From Petrimonas mucosa (GTDB taxonomy: Bacteria > Bacteroidota > Bacteroidia > Bacteroidales > Dysgonomonadaceae), in NCBI RefSeq assembly GCF_900095795.1, contig NZ_LT608328.1, positions 186,001 through 250,000 of the forward strand: 64,000 bases of DNA, written 5' to 3'. Made by a program: the position numbers and the translations under genes. The notes beneath the pieces were generated by a model. The model was not told the origin of the DNA. It did no database searches and saw only the letters and a program-made list of their open reading frames with translations. Positions 35,526-44,772 of this stretch are shown piece after piece (position 1 is the first letter of the stretch; the number at the start of each line of letters is the position of its first letter).

Positions 35526-36524
35526 CTACTGCTTAATCAGGTATTCCGCAATCTGAACCGCATTCAGGGCAGCTCCCTTACAGATCTGATCGGCGGCAGT
35601 CCAGAAGGTGAGTCCATTGGGATTGGTGATATCCTTTCTGATTCTTCCAACGTAAACAGGATCCTGTCCGGCAGCATTTAAGGGCATAGGATAGATTTTT
35701 CTATCCGGGTCGTCGAGCAGGACAACACCTTCAGCTTTCGCAAACGCTTCACGGGCCTGCTCTACCGATACAGGCTGTTCCGTCTCGATCCAGATTGCCT
35801 CGGAATGAGCCCTCAATACGGGAACACGGATACAGGTGGCACTCACCTCGATGTCGCTATGCATTATCTTGCGTGTTTCGTTATACATCTTCATCTCTTC
35901 TTTGGTATACCCGTTTTCAGTAAAAACATCTACCTGCGGTATCAGGTTGTAAGCCAACTGATATGCAAACTTCGAGACCGTTGGCGATTCGTTGTTCACC
36001 AGTTGCCTGTGTTGCTGCTCCAGTTCGGCCATTGCCGAAGCTCCTGCTCCTGAAGCTGCCTGATAGGTCGCAACATGTGCCCGCTTGATGTGAGAGACTC
36101 CTTCTATCGCTTTCAACGCCACAACCAACTGGATGGTGGTGCAGTTGGGATTGGCAATGATATTTTTCGGACGGGTAAGTGCATCCGCGGCATTAACCTC
36201 CGGAACCACCAGCGGAACATCCTTATCCATGCGGAAGGCACTCGAATTGTCAATCATGATGGCACCATGCCGGGTAATCGTTTCGGCAAACTCCAGCGAA
36301 GTTCCTGCCCCTGCGGAGACAAACGCAATGTCGATCCCTTTAAAATCGTCGTTATGTTTAAGTTCCTTTACGGTAATCTCCTTACCGCGAAAAGTATATG
36401 TAGAGCCTGCACTTCTGGAAGAACCGAAAAGATACAGCTCATCCACAGGGAAATTTCTTGCATCAAGCACGCGGAGCAATTCCTGACCTACAGCACCGCT
36501 TGTTCCAACAATTGCAATTTTCAT
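35526..36524 (-). CDS. asd: Aspartate-semialdehyde dehydrogenase
   Basis: 332 residues. Reduces aspartyl phosphate to aspartate semialdehyde with NADPH, for lysine/diaminopimelate, threonine and methionine synthesis. N-terminal NADP loop [17 protein letters not shown], active-site Cys in [13 protein letters not shown], Gln in [13 protein letters not shown], His in [13 protein letters not shown]. Normal length. It starts after a TACCTTTG promoter box and converges on znuC with 13 bp between stops. Confidence 0.95.
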   Translation of the reverse strand: MKIAIVGTSGAVGQELLRVLDARNFPVDELYLFGSSRSAGSTYTFRGKEITVKELKHNDDFKGIDIAFVSAGAGTSLEFAETITRHGAIMIDNSSAFRMDKDVPLVVPEVNAADALTRPKNIIANPNCTTIQLVVALKAIEGVSHIKRAHVATYQAASGAGASAMAELEQQHRQLVNNESPTVSKFAYQLAYNLIPQVDVFTENGYTKEEMKMYNETRKIMHSDIEVSATCIRVPVLRAHSEAIWIETEQPVSVEQAREAFAKAEGVVLLDDPDRKIYPMPLNAAGQDPVYVGRIRKDITNPNGLTFWTAADQICKGAALNAVQIAEYLIKQ

Positions 36525-36561
36525 TTTAGTAACTGTTTAGTGATTATTGATAATGGAGGGA

Positions 36562-36569
36562 CAAAGGTA
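36562..36569 (-). promoter_or_regulatory. -7 box of asd
   Basis: Minus-strand TACCTTTG, 37 bp before the ATG at 36524. Confidence 0.55.
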
Positions 36570-36617
36570 TAAAAAAGCAACTGTTTTTATACCATTTTGT
36601 ACTCAAGTATGCTTTTT

Positions 36618-36938
36618 TTATTTCAATAATATCTTTTTAACCAAATCCCCTATCCGTATGATGTAGTATCCTTTGGGAAGATCGAGAGGGTACTCGTTGT
36701 TTCCGGCCTTCACCTGTCGGGTAAGAACCTTCACGCCAACAATGCTGAAGATCTCCAATACTCCGTCCTTCGGAAGATTTTCGATAATCAGCCGGTTTTC
36801 AGCCACCTTTATTTTCGGTTCGGGCACACTCACTTCCACCACCTTCACCCTGTTCTGGTCCTGTGCGTAGATACCGTCAAGCCCTATCCCGCATAAAGAT
36901 ATGAATATAGACAACGTTGTCCGGTAAAGCCTCCTCAT
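36618..36938 (-). CDS. Small secreted protein with T9SS-type C-terminal domain
   Basis: 106 residues. Signal peptide (TLSIFISLCGIGLDGIYA, cleavage before QDQ). The mature part is little more than a type-A sorting-domain-like beta sandwich: ENRLIIENLPKDGVLEIFSIVGVKV, VKAGNNEYPLDLPKGYYIIRIGD and a final KKILLK. Such domains normally end much larger proteins secreted by the type IX system; here it stands alone, as seen in several Bacteroidales. Function unknown. It lies between asd and RNase Z on the minus strand. Confidence 0.7.
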   Translation of the reverse strand: MRRLYRTTLSIFISLCGIGLDGIYAQDQNRVKVVEVSVPEPKIKVAENRLIIENLPKDGVLEIFSIVGVKVLTRQVKAGNNEYPLDLPKGYYIIRIGDLVKKILLK

Positions 36939-37016
36939 ACATAAATGACAACCACACCAACTGGTTTGTGTTCAATATCATACAAATGTAGGAAAAAAAT
37001 GGCTGACTCGCCTTGT

Positions 37017-37931
37017 TCAAAGCACAATTTTCATCCCCTCGTCAGCCAGTTCGGTATCGGGAAAAACAGCGCAGGCTTCATTCAGCAACTTATCCAGTTC
37101 ATTGTAGCGTGATGAAAAGTGACCGATAAGCAGCCGCTTCACGTTGGCCATCCTGGCTATCTCGGCCGCCTGCCGGGTCGTTGAGTGGAAGGTATCCTTT
37201 GCCCGCACATGCTCGGTTTCAGCGTAAGTAGCCTCGTGGTAGAGGAGGTCAGCCCCCTTGATGTAGGGAACCATCTCCGGATAATAGGCCGTATCGGAAC
37301 AGTAGGCATACGACCGCGGCGGCGCCGGGGGAGTGGTGAGAATTTCGTTTTCGACAAGCTTTCCGTCTGAAGTCTCAAAGTCGGCCCCCATCTTGATCTC
37401 GTTGATCTTGCTTAAGGGTATGTTGTAAAAATCGATCATCTCCCGCTTGATATGGCGCGGACGCTCCTTCTCCTCGAACCGAAAGCCGTTAGTGGGAATC
37501 CGGTGTTTCAATGGAAACGAGAAAACACGGATTGCGTTGTTTTCGAAAATCAGTTGATGGTGAAGGGGATCCAAGTGGATAACGATGATCTTGTACGGGA
37601 ACTGATTCCCGAAATACTTCAGGAACGGATTGAGAAACAGCTCTACCTCCTTATGGGCATAGATATGGAGGTCTCCTGTTCGTCCCAACAAAGCCAGTGT
37701 AGCCAATAGCCCGGGAAGCCCGAAGAGATGATCACCGTGCAGATGGGAGATGAAGATGCTATGCAGTTTGTTTAACCGGGCTTTATACCTCCTCAACTGA
37801 AGCTGAGTCCCCTCTCCGCAATCGATCATAAAGAGCTTCTCATTCAGATTGACCAGTTGCGAGGTGGGGTTGTGAAGGGTAGTCGGCATCGCCGATCCAC
37901 ACCCGAGAATCGTAATTTCAAAACGTGTCAT
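37017..37931 (-). CDS. rnz: Ribonuclease Z
   Basis: 304 residues. Metallo-beta-lactamase-fold endonuclease that trims tRNA 3' ends. Marks: ILGCGSAMPTTLHNPTSQ at the start, zinc motif HLHGDHLFGLPGLL, exosite region GFRFEEKERPRHI, PRSYAYCSDTAYYPEM with the Asp ligand, LLYHEATYAE and the final His in RLLIGHFSSRY. Normal length for bacterial RNase Z. queE follows on the same strand side, 10 bp upstream, so a shared transcript is likely. Confidence 0.94.
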   Translation of the reverse strand: MTRFEITILGCGSAMPTTLHNPTSQLVNLNEKLFMIDCGEGTQLQLRRYKARLNKLHSIFISHLHGDHLFGLPGLLATLALLGRTGDLHIYAHKEVELFLNPFLKYFGNQFPYKIIVIHLDPLHHQLIFENNAIRVFSFPLKHRIPTNGFRFEEKERPRHIKREMIDFYNIPLSKINEIKMGADFETSDGKLVENEILTTPPAPPRSYAYCSDTAYYPEMVPYIKGADLLYHEATYAETEHVRAKDTFHSTTRQAAEIARMANVKRLLIGHFSSRYNELDKLLNEACAVFPDTELADEGMKIVL

Positions 37932-37941
37932 GCCGCAACAG

Positions 37942-38523
37942 TTACCTGATCCCGATCAGTTTATGCATCTGCAAACTCAGGCCCCACTGCGGATGCTGCT
38001 TGATAAGCTCCACACAGTAATCCACATTTTCCTGAACAACGTTCATGCCGTCGAAAATTGGGCTCAGCAGGTAACGTTTCGACCTGGGAAGAATGGAAAT
38101 ATCTGGCAAGGGGTCGCCTTTTGCCATTGGGAAACGGAGTTCATCCACCTCCGGGATCAACTCCCTGATCTTTTCAAACTGCTGCTTGGGGCTACAGGTG
38201 ATGTAGTCGATCCCTGCAGGAACGCGACGTGTTCCGTTGGTCTCAATGGCCTGCCTGTATCCACGCTCCTTGAAATAGGCCACAATCTCCTCCCGAAGCT
38301 GGAGCGTAGGTTCTCCGCCTGTCCAGATGATCCATCGGCAGGGATAGGGAGAGATCTCGTCATGGATCTCGTCGAGTGTCATCCTCTTCCCGAATGCAAA
38401 GTCGGTATCGCAAAAGCTGCACGCCAAGTTGCATTTCGATAACCGGATAAAGAGGGACGGTTCACCGCTTCTCCCTCCCTCACCCTGCAACGAGTAAAAT
38501 ATTTCATTGACCGTCAGGTTCAT
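37942..38523 (-). CDS. queE: 7-carboxy-7-deazaguanine synthase
   Basis: 193 residues, short radical-SAM enzyme of the queuosine pathway that turns carboxytetrahydropterin into CDG. Iron-sulfur motif in KCNLACSFCDTDFAFG (Cys spacing 3 and 2), SAM-binding WTGGEPTLQ, substrate segment EGGRSGEPSLFIRLSKC, and LSLQMHKLIGIR at the end. Its start lies 20 bp inside the end of queD, so the two genes overlap and are probably co-translated. Confidence 0.94.
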   Translation of the reverse strand: MNLTVNEIFYSLQGEGGRSGEPSLFIRLSKCNLACSFCDTDFAFGKRMTLDEIHDEISPYPCRWIIWTGGEPTLQLREEIVAYFKERGYRQAIETNGTRRVPAGIDYITCSPKQQFEKIRELIPEVDELRFPMAKGDPLPDISILPRSKRYLLSPIFDGMNVVQENVDYCVELIKQHPQWGLSLQMHKLIGIR

Positions 38524-38869
38524 ATATTGCCGATGTTTTAGGTGTTTCGCTTACTTCCACGGCATACAATTCGGGAAGTATCGGTTTGAAAATATCGTAG
38601 AGTAGCCGGGCCAGGTTCTCGGCCGAAGAGTTAAGCGGATGCATGATGTCGTTGAGGTTCCGGTGGTCTAAGTGTTCGTCAATATATTGCTTCACCACCC
38701 TCAACTCGTTGTAGTCTTTTACAAATCCCGTACTGTTCAACTCATTGGCCCTGAGGTGTACCGTAACCACATAATTGTGCCCGTGCAAGCGGGTACAAGG
38801 ATGATCCTCGGGCAACCCGCTGAGCGAGTGAGCGGCGGAAAATGCAAACTGTTTACTTATCTTGTACAT
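38504..38869 (-). CDS. queD: 6-carboxytetrahydropterin synthase
   Basis: 121 residues. Converts dihydroneopterin triphosphate to carboxytetrahydropterin, the substrate of QueE. Zinc-binding His in FSAAHSL and RLHGHNYVVTV, catalytic residues in the DHRNLND segment (EHLDHRNLNDIM) and the late Glu in YAVEVSETPKTSA. Normal length. Overlap with queE and joint orientation show a two-gene preQ0/queuosine unit; queC and queF are not in the window. Confidence 0.95.
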   Translation of the reverse strand: MYKISKQFAFSAAHSLSGLPEDHPCTRLHGHNYVVTVHLRANELNSTGFVKDYNELRVVKQYIDEHLDHRNLNDIMHPLNSSAENLARLLYDIFKPILPELYAVEVSETPKTSAIYEPDGQ

Positions 38870-38918
38870 AATAGTTTTAAAAATACGAAATTAAAAAAAA
38901 CAATCGGGAAAACGCCTA

Positions 38919-40046
38919 TTATTCAACCTTGAGAAAGGTTGTCAGCGGATAATGATCGGAATAGGGCACCTTGTCGACCTTCGCCCTATATGACTTCAGG
39001 TTGGGACTGTGCATGATGTTGTCGATCCTGAACCAGAAGAAATCCTCGTGGTAGGTAATGCCGGGACCAAATCCGGTGGATGCAAACGCGTCCTTCATCC
39101 CTCGCCTCATCTGTGCATAAACATACGAAATGGGAGTATCGTTGAAATCACCACAAATTATGGACCCATCCACATCCAGTTCCGAAAGAGCCTCTTTCAC
39201 CTTGACTACCTGCCCGGCACGTATACGGTAACCTCTTCCCAGCCGGGAGCGGATATTGGCCGTGACATCCTCCAGATTGACCTCATCGCTATTCTGGATA
39301 AAATCACCATAAAGTTTCTTGTCTGCCGCAGAGATGTTGTTCGACTCGAGATGAACATTGACAACGGCAAGCTTTTTCCCGTTGACATTTATGATATGGA
39401 GAGCAGCACCATTAAATGAAGAGTTGAAGACGATCTCCTTAGTCATTTCAATAGGATACTTGGAGAAACAGGCCAGTCCGTAGATGTGGTATCTCCCCGA
39501 GGCCTCCAATGCCGTAACAGCATGATAGGGATACTTGTTGAGGATACGGTTCACATCGCGTTGCGACCTGATCGATTGACCTGTTTTACTTACCAGATAC
39601 TCCTGCAGGCAGACGATATCGGCATCCGTCTCGACAATATAATCGAGGATTGGATGCTCCCGGGCCTCTTTCCGGTTTTCGTTGGCAAAACCCTCCACAT
39701 TATAGGTAAGCACCTTCAGACAATTTTCAGGGACCTTCTCGGGGAAGATATTCATCGGAAAGAATGTGGTTACCGGTTTATAACACAACAGCAAGGAGAG
39801 TAGCGATACAAACGCCAGTTTCCACTTTTTGAACGTCACCCACCAGAAAAGATAGATAATGTTGACCAGGAAAATCAAACCGAACATAATGCCGATATAG
39901 GAAAAGAGGTTGGTCTTTAGCGGGGAGACACGCCAGGAGAGGAATGAGCTGAACAGCAAGAGGATGGCGACAATATTTGTTGCGAATATGGTATTCCGGA
40001 CCATCCTCCGAAACCTTGAAACCCTATTTCTACTTTTTGCTGGCAT
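38919..40046 (-). CDS. Membrane-anchored endonuclease/exonuclease/phosphatase-fold protein
   Basis: 375 residues. About three N-terminal hydrophobic segments (TIFATNIVAILLLFSSF, YIGIMFGLIFLVNIIYL, LAFVSLLSLLLCYKP) precede an EEP domain (about 115-372): LKVLTYNVEGF, ADIVCLQEYL, LAVVNVHLES, SIICGDFNDTPISYVY, and SDHYPL with the catalytic His near the end. EEP enzymes cut phosphodiester bonds of nucleic acids, lipids or proteins; the target is unknown. The start overlaps the upstream rhomboid gene by 17 bp, suggesting co-translation with two rhomboid proteases. Confidence 0.85.
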   Translation of the reverse strand: MPAKSRNRVSRFRRMVRNTIFATNIVAILLLFSSFLSWRVSPLKTNLFSYIGIMFGLIFLVNIIYLFWWVTFKKWKLAFVSLLSLLLCYKPVTTFFPMNIFPEKVPENCLKVLTYNVEGFANENRKEAREHPILDYIVETDADIVCLQEYLVSKTGQSIRSQRDVNRILNKYPYHAVTALEASGRYHIYGLACFSKYPIEMTKEIVFNSSFNGAALHIINVNGKKLAVVNVHLESNNISAADKKLYGDFIQNSDEVNLEDVTANIRSRLGRGYRIRAGQVVKVKEALSELDVDGSIICGDFNDTPISYVYAQMRRGMKDAFASTGFGPGITYHEDFFWFRIDNIMHSPNLKSYRAKVDKVPYSDHYPLTTFLKVE

Positions 40047-40914
40047 CGAACAACTTCTTTTTCTCTTCCGGCGTGAGGTTGCTGTAACCCGACTTCTTCA
40101 GCTTGTCCAGAATGGCATCAATCTCCGCCTGTTGACTGTTCCTGCGCTCGTTATAATCCAGGTCTGTCTCCCGTTTGCGGTACTCCACCTTCATCTTCAC
40201 CCTCTTCCTCGGCTTTGTCAGGTTGACCAGCCCGTCGATCAGGCTGCTCACCCATCCGGTAATATCACGCCCTTTCCGGTACTGCAGCGCAAAGATATAA
40301 CCGGCCATGGCCCCGCCGATATGGGCAACATGTCCGCCTTCATTTACACCACTGCCCAAAGAGAAGAGATCGATCAGAAAAACAGCAATGGCAATGTAGA
40401 CAATTCTTACCTGACCGATAAACAGCAGGTTCAATCGAACATTGGGGCGATAGAAAGCCGCCCCCATCACCACCGCCATAACGGCTGCAGAGGCACCAAT
40501 CATCAAGCTGTCTCCCATAACGATAAAGTAGGGTACCGTGTTGAAGGCAACCACATAGAGCATTGCACCGCCCAAACCGCCTAAAACATAGAGGCTGCCC
40601 AACGTCCGGCCAGTGAAGTATTGCAGAAAGATACGTCCAAACCAGTAGAGCCAGAGCATGTTGAACAACAGGTGCCACAACTGTTCATGGACGAACATAT
40701 AGGTAAACGGGGTCCAAAACCGGTTCAGCAGTTGGGATAGACCGGAAGGTACGCCTAAAAAGGAGATAAGATCGACCCTGTTGAGGTTGAAAAGGAGAAA
40801 AAAGATGGCAATAACCTTGAGAATAAAGAAAACGGTTATATTGATGAAAAGGAACTTCACCAGCACATCTCCGTTCTTATATCTATACTTCAGCCGTTCA
40901 ACGATAGTAGCCAT
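40030..40914 (-). CDS. Rhomboid-family intramembrane protein, C-terminally extended
   Basis: 294 residues, about six membrane segments. Rhomboid marks: PFTYMFVHEQLWHLLFNMLWLYWFG (loop 1 and helix 2 His/Asn), the Ser of MIGASAAVMAV in place of the usual GxSG (here GASA), and the His of HVAHIGGAMAGYIFA. The catalytic Ser-His pair is present. A cytosolic tail of about 70 residues (KLKKSGYSNLTPEEKKKLFDASKK at the end region) follows. It overlaps both neighbours by 17 bp. Substrate unknown. Confidence 0.88.
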   Translation of the reverse strand: MATIVERLKYRYKNGDVLVKFLFINITVFFILKVIAIFFLLFNLNRVDLISFLGVPSGLSQLLNRFWTPFTYMFVHEQLWHLLFNMLWLYWFGRIFLQYFTGRTLGSLYVLGGLGGAMLYVVAFNTVPYFIVMGDSLMIGASAAVMAVVMGAAFYRPNVRLNLLFIGQVRIVYIAIAVFLIDLFSLGSGVNEGGHVAHIGGAMAGYIFALQYRKGRDITGWVSSLIDGLVNLTKPRKRVKMKVEYRKRETDLDYNERRNSQQAEIDAILDKLKKSGYSNLTPEEKKKLFDASKK

Positions 40915-41659
40915 AATTCCCCTCTTTTCTCCTCCAGTACAATATCATGAATATCCCGAACAACATCCCGCCTAGGTGTGCAAAATGGGCAACATTGTCC
41001 CATGAGAAGTTGCTGATACCGAAAATAAGTTCAAAGACACCATATCCGAGAACAAACCATTTTGCCTTGATGGGGAAAGGGAAAGGGATAATGAAAAGCT
41101 CGGCATTGGGAAAGAGCATCCCGAATGCCAGCAATATTCCAAAGACTGCTCCCGAAGCCCCCACCGTAACCGAGTTCAAGGCAATGTTGAGCCCACCCTG
41201 TACCGCATCGACATAGTTCATGTTCTGCTGTAACAGCTGATACCCATGGGAATATACCTCCTCAATCGCCTCAACGGACATACCACTCTTTATCGACTGG
41301 ATCCGGAGGAAGGCAACTATAAGCTGCACCACACCTGCTCCAATCCCGGTTACCAGGTAATAAGTGAGAAACCGTTTCGAACCCCACACCATTTCCAACG
41401 TCCGGCCAAACATGAAAACGGCAAACATATTGGAAAAAACATGCATAAACGAACCGCTGTCGTGAAGGAACATGTAGGTTACCGGCTGAAAGAACCGGAA
41501 ACCTTCGGATGAGACATAATGGAGCCCGAACAGCTCGGCCAGACTGATACCCTGTCTTAGAAATACAACCTGAGCCAGCCACAAAATAACATTTATTATA
41601 ATTATATTCAGTGTCACCGGAGGCAAAACAGTGCCATATCCCGATCGAAAATTATTCAT
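40898..41659 (-). CDS. Rhomboid-family intramembrane serine protease
   Basis: 253 residues with six membrane segments. Catalytic Ser in TVGASGAVFGILLAFG and His in NVAHFAHLGGMLFGIFM; helix-2 motif HDSGSFMHVFSNMFAVFMFG. A long loop of about 40 residues follows the third segment (RIQSIKSGMSVEAIEE). It cleaves membrane proteins within the bilayer; targets unknown. First gene of a three-gene overlapping minus-strand unit with the second rhomboid and the EEP protein. Confidence 0.92.
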   Translation of the reverse strand: MNNFRSGYGTVLPPVTLNIIIINVILWLAQVVFLRQGISLAELFGLHYVSSEGFRFFQPVTYMFLHDSGSFMHVFSNMFAVFMFGRTLEMVWGSKRFLTYYLVTGIGAGVVQLIVAFLRIQSIKSGMSVEAIEEVYSHGYQLLQQNMNYVDAVQGGLNIALNSVTVGASGAVFGILLAFGMLFPNAELFIIPFPFPIKAKWFVLGYGVFELIFGISNFSWDNVAHFAHLGGMLFGIFMILYWRRKEGNYGYYR

Positions 41660-41793
41660 AATACTCTAATGGAAATGAGAAGCAAAAATACGTATATTTT
41701 TGTACACTGTGGAAATTTTGCAATATTATTCCCTTTTTTTAAAAAAATCAAATACTTTTTATCTTTTTTCTTGATTGTTTTTAAATTATACAT

Positions 41794-41801
41794 TATATTT
41801 G
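41794..41801 (+). promoter_or_regulatory. -7 box of the HU gene
   Basis: TATATTTG, 62 bp before the ATG at 41864. A second TATTTTTG lies about 100 bp further upstream. Confidence 0.5.
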
Positions 41802-41863
41802 GCGCTAAAATGGGTGAAAACCTTAACATTAATGTTTGTTTAATTTTTTATTAACGTTTTCTT

Positions 41864-42130
41864 ATGAATAAATCAGAACTAGTTAGTGCGATTGCTGAAA
41901 AATCGGGTCTCAGCAAAGTTGATGCAAAAAAAGCATTGGATGCAACCCTTGATACAATTTCAAGTGAAGTGAAAAAGGGCGGTAAGGTTGTCCTGGTTGG
42001 CTTTGGAACTTTCTCTTTGACTCAAAGAAGTGCTAGAAAAGGGATTAACCCGCGCACTAAAAAAGCCATCAACATCCCGGCCAAGAAAGCAGCTAAATTT
42101 AAAGCAGGTGCAGCACTGTCCAACCTCTGA
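41864..42130 (+). CDS. hup: HU-family nucleoid protein
   Basis: 88 residues, standard HU/IHF length. MNKSELVSAIAEKSGLSKVDAK at the start, GFGTFSLTQRSARKGINPRT and the DNA-intercalating arm NPRTKKAINIPAKKAAKFKAG. It bends and compacts DNA as a dimer. It has its own promoter and a strong terminator, so it is monocistronic. Fully intact. Confidence 0.96.
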   Translation: MNKSELVSAIAEKSGLSKVDAKKALDATLDTISSEVKKGGKVVLVGFGTFSLTQRSARKGINPRTKKAINIPAKKAAKFKAGAALSNL

Positions 42131-42151
42131 TAATTTAGTTAACCGATCTAA

Positions 42152-42189
42152 ATAAGGAGTAAAGTTATTGAACTTTGCTCCTTATTTTT
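42152..42189 (+). terminator. Terminator of the HU gene
   Basis: Long stem AAGGAGTAAAGTT (42154-42166) with AACTTTGCTCCTT (42171-42183), one wobble in the middle, then a T-rich tail. Confidence 0.8.
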
Positions 42190-42212
42190 GTCAATATAAA
42201 AAAAATTATCTG

Positions 42213-42220
42213 TAACTTTG
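42213..42220 (+). promoter_or_regulatory. Promoter of tRNA-Lys
   Basis: TAACTTTG at -7, with TTTTG ending at 42190 as a -33 element 22 bp upstream. Start expected just before the tRNA at 42233. Confidence 0.65.
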
Positions 42221-42232
42221 TGCCGTTTTTCA

Positions 42233-42305
42233 GACTCCGTAGCTCAGTTGGTAGAGCAATTGACTCTTAATCAATGGGTCGAGGGTTCGAGCCCCTCCGG
42301 GGTCA
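42233..42305 (+). tRNA. tRNA-Lys (anticodon CTT)
   Basis: 73 nt. Acceptor GACTCCG (42233-42239) pairs with CGGGGTC (42298-42304) with one G-T wobble; discriminator A. D arm GCTCAGTTGGTAGAGC, anticodon loop CTCTTAA (anticodon CTT), T arm GAGGGTTCGAGCCCCTC. The accessory module begins immediately after it, so its 3' end may have served as an integration site. Confidence 0.96.
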
Positions 42306-42317
42306 CTTCATTATAAG

Positions 42318-42350
42318 GCACTTACCGCATCAACCGGTAGGTGCTTTTTT
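42318..42350 (+). terminator. Terminator after tRNA-Lys
   Basis: Stem GCACTTACCG (42318-42327) with CGGTAGGTGC (42335-42344), one wobble, then six T. Confidence 0.8.
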
Positions 42351-43072
42351 CTTTTGGGTAAACAATGGGTAAACATTTTCCGTAAAACATCAATAATTAT
42401 CTCATTCCATCGATAAGATAATTCCCGTTAAGCATAAATATTCCAACCCTTTTTATTCCTAATTAATCGATATTATCTTCCCCAACTCCCCCATTTTTTT
42501 CTCAACGATCCATCATTCCCCCATTGGTAACATTTAGGAGTATAACTACCTGTACCAACAATGTTACCAATCCCTGCTAAAACTGCTTTCCTTCACAAAA
42601 TCACCAAAACAGCCAAAGAACCAATCACATAACAAGCTTCAACGAACTACCCAACCCATTAAAATACCACCCGGCCATTCCTCCCAACCCCCTGGAAACC
42701 CCCAAAAAGTGTTACCAACTCCCCCGGTACCGGTCACACCTTCACTCCCTTATCCCTGACAAAATCAAACACATTTGCTGTTTATTGTTTTTTATGTTTA
42801 TTTTTGTAGCGATGTCGGTCAAAACGTAAGATATATTTTTCGGTGGTGCACTATACCGAAATTGGGACATCGGCATTTGTCTTGTTATATTGGTGCCCTA
42901 TCGTTCTCAAGTAGATCATTCGGCACAGTTTGTTAACTGGTAAGCGGTGTAATTGCTACAGCGTTTATCGGATGAGTGATATTTTTCAATAATCTGAAAA
43001 ATTCCTTTTGAAGCATGAGATCTTTGGATTAAGATCAATTGCTGTGCGTATTTAATTCTTAACATTCCTTCC
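42351..43072. other. Non-coding stretch at the start of the tRNA-Lys island
   Basis: No gene seen. It begins with a direct repeat GGGTAAACA/TGGGTAAACA (about 42356-42375), then about 400 bp strikingly poor in G on this strand and full of C runs, with several GTTACC motifs (near 42563 and 42714) of the type that recurs as iterons at 46.7 kb. The last 250 bp before the next gene are of normal composition and probably hold its promoter. Confidence 0.5.
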
Positions 43073-44620
43073 ATGAGAGCGAAAGAAAAGCTAGAGTTCA
43101 ACAAAGCTGAATTCGAATTCTACATGCTTGTCAAAAAATCAATCTACGATCTTTATCCCCTGAGAACAAACAAACGAAAAACAGAAGAGTATTGCGACAA
43201 TCATCTCTTTGCCGATGCCCGGTGTCGGGAGATCTTCAAAATCAACAACTGCAATCATGAATCGGTCAATTTCCATGAAAACGATGATGAAATAGATCAC
43301 CTGATCTCCTACAGGGTCCGGAAGGAGATTCAAAACGCCATCTGCGACGACAAAACATTTATCTATGCCTACAACATCATCGAACGGGACCATAATCCCT
43401 ACAACGATGTTTACAAGAGCAAGAGTCTCCAACTCAAACCCGAAACTCTAACCTCCTCGAGAGAGATCGAGGAGGAGATCTCACTCTACAAGGAGGACTA
43501 TCCCAAGAGCAATTTGAGCGACTACCTGATCGTTGAGGCTAATTTTAAATTCTACAACGAACGATTCTTGAATCTTAGGTTTGATGATGAGGGGTGGCTA
43601 TTTATCTTCAACAAGGCTTATGAGATCTTCGATCGCATTCGCACATTTGCTGCAAATCCCTCGCAAGCACATCATATAGCCAACAACATCTATTTTGGCG
43701 ACAAGCTGATGGAGGATACCATAATCGACTTCCTGCTCCTTCTGATCGATAACTACTCCTACGATCTGACACCGGAGCAGGTGAAGAAGTTCAGGTTGCT
43801 GGCATTCTTCATCAGCAAACATCGCGACCCGCAGACGCTGACAATTGAGAAGAAATATCTCGACAGAATTCAATCCCTCAACTTTTCGAAGATGGACTGG
43901 ATGAAAGCTACACGCTATTTCAATGTTCACCTCATCTCAAATTGGGTCACCTACTCCGGTCTCTCTTATGATCAGCAGCTGCAAATCCTAAACCTGATTA
44001 AGGGGAAATACCTCTCCGAGAAACAGCGCAACCCCGATTTCTTCTGTTATGATTTGAGCGATTGCTTCTCTCAACTGCAGCAGCTCTTGACGTCAGATGA
44101 ACCCCCACCGGGATGCAATGGTTCACCCGCTCCCTCCACAAACACAATAAATCCCAACCCACCACAAAAGCAACTTCCCATGGTACGCATGATTGAACAC
44201 CTGAACACTTCCTTGGATGAACTGAAAGAACAAAATGACCGACTCACCCGGATCATCACACAACAAAATGAAGAATTGAGGGTGCTTCATGAGAAACATG
44301 ATGAGGAGACCCGAAACATGATGACGGTTCTCAACGAACATGAAGAGAACTACAATTCAAAAGGGTTTACGCTTGCTCAAATGACTCTCCTCTTCTATTA
44401 CCTGTTCAATGAACTGGGCATCACCTTCGACAATACACCCAAAGTGAAATGGGCCCGTTTCATTCAGAAAGTCACCGGTAAGCATATTCAAAATGTCAAA
44501 ACAGAACTCGATATCGATTTCGATAGCTCAAAAACCAAAAAGAATCTCAAGATCATGGCCGACCTATTCCGCGAACTGCTGCCACAAATCACAGGAATAA
44601 TAGAAAACGATAGCAAATAA
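43073..44620 (+). CDS. Unknown accessory protein with coiled coil
   Basis: 515 residues, soluble. The N-terminal 350 residues are helical and acidic without a motif I recognise. A Pro/Asn linker (SPAPSTNTINPNPPQKQLP, near 360) leads to a coiled coil (about 375-425; HLNTSLDELKEQNDRLTRI and onward), then a conserved-looking C-terminal domain (LAQMTLLFYYLFNELGITF, RFIQKVTGKHIQNVKTELD) of about 85 residues. It is the first gene of a module with two HTH proteins, a RepA-like ATPase and a primase-like protein. This suggests a role in replication or transfer of a mobile element, but the function is not known. Confidence 0.65.
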   Translation: MRAKEKLEFNKAEFEFYMLVKKSIYDLYPLRTNKRKTEEYCDNHLFADARCREIFKINNCNHESVNFHENDDEIDHLISYRVRKEIQNAICDDKTFIYAYNIIERDHNPYNDVYKSKSLQLKPETLTSSREIEEEISLYKEDYPKSNLSDYLIVEANFKFYNERFLNLRFDDEGWLFIFNKAYEIFDRIRTFAANPSQAHHIANNIYFGDKLMEDTIIDFLLLLIDNYSYDLTPEQVKKFRLLAFFISKHRDPQTLTIEKKYLDRIQSLNFSKMDWMKATRYFNVHLISNWVTYSGLSYDQQLQILNLIKGKYLSEKQRNPDFFCYDLSDCFSQLQQLLTSDEPPPGCNGSPAPSTNTINPNPPQKQLPMVRMIEHLNTSLDELKEQNDRLTRIITQQNEELRVLHEKHDEETRNMMTVLNEHEENYNSKGFTLAQMTLLFYYLFNELGITFDNTPKVKWARFIQKVTGKHIQNVKTELDIDFDSSKTKKNLKIMADLFRELLPQITGIIENDSK

Positions 44621-44772
44621 CATTATTTAACGTGATGGTAGTGACTTTGTTACACTCCTTTTCCCACTAACTCCCTTTTTTAGCTTTCTATATTTGCACC
44701 ACTGTCTCACCGTTGAGGCAGTGGTGCTCTTTTCTATTGGCACGGAAGAACACCCAATTGCTATTTTTTACC

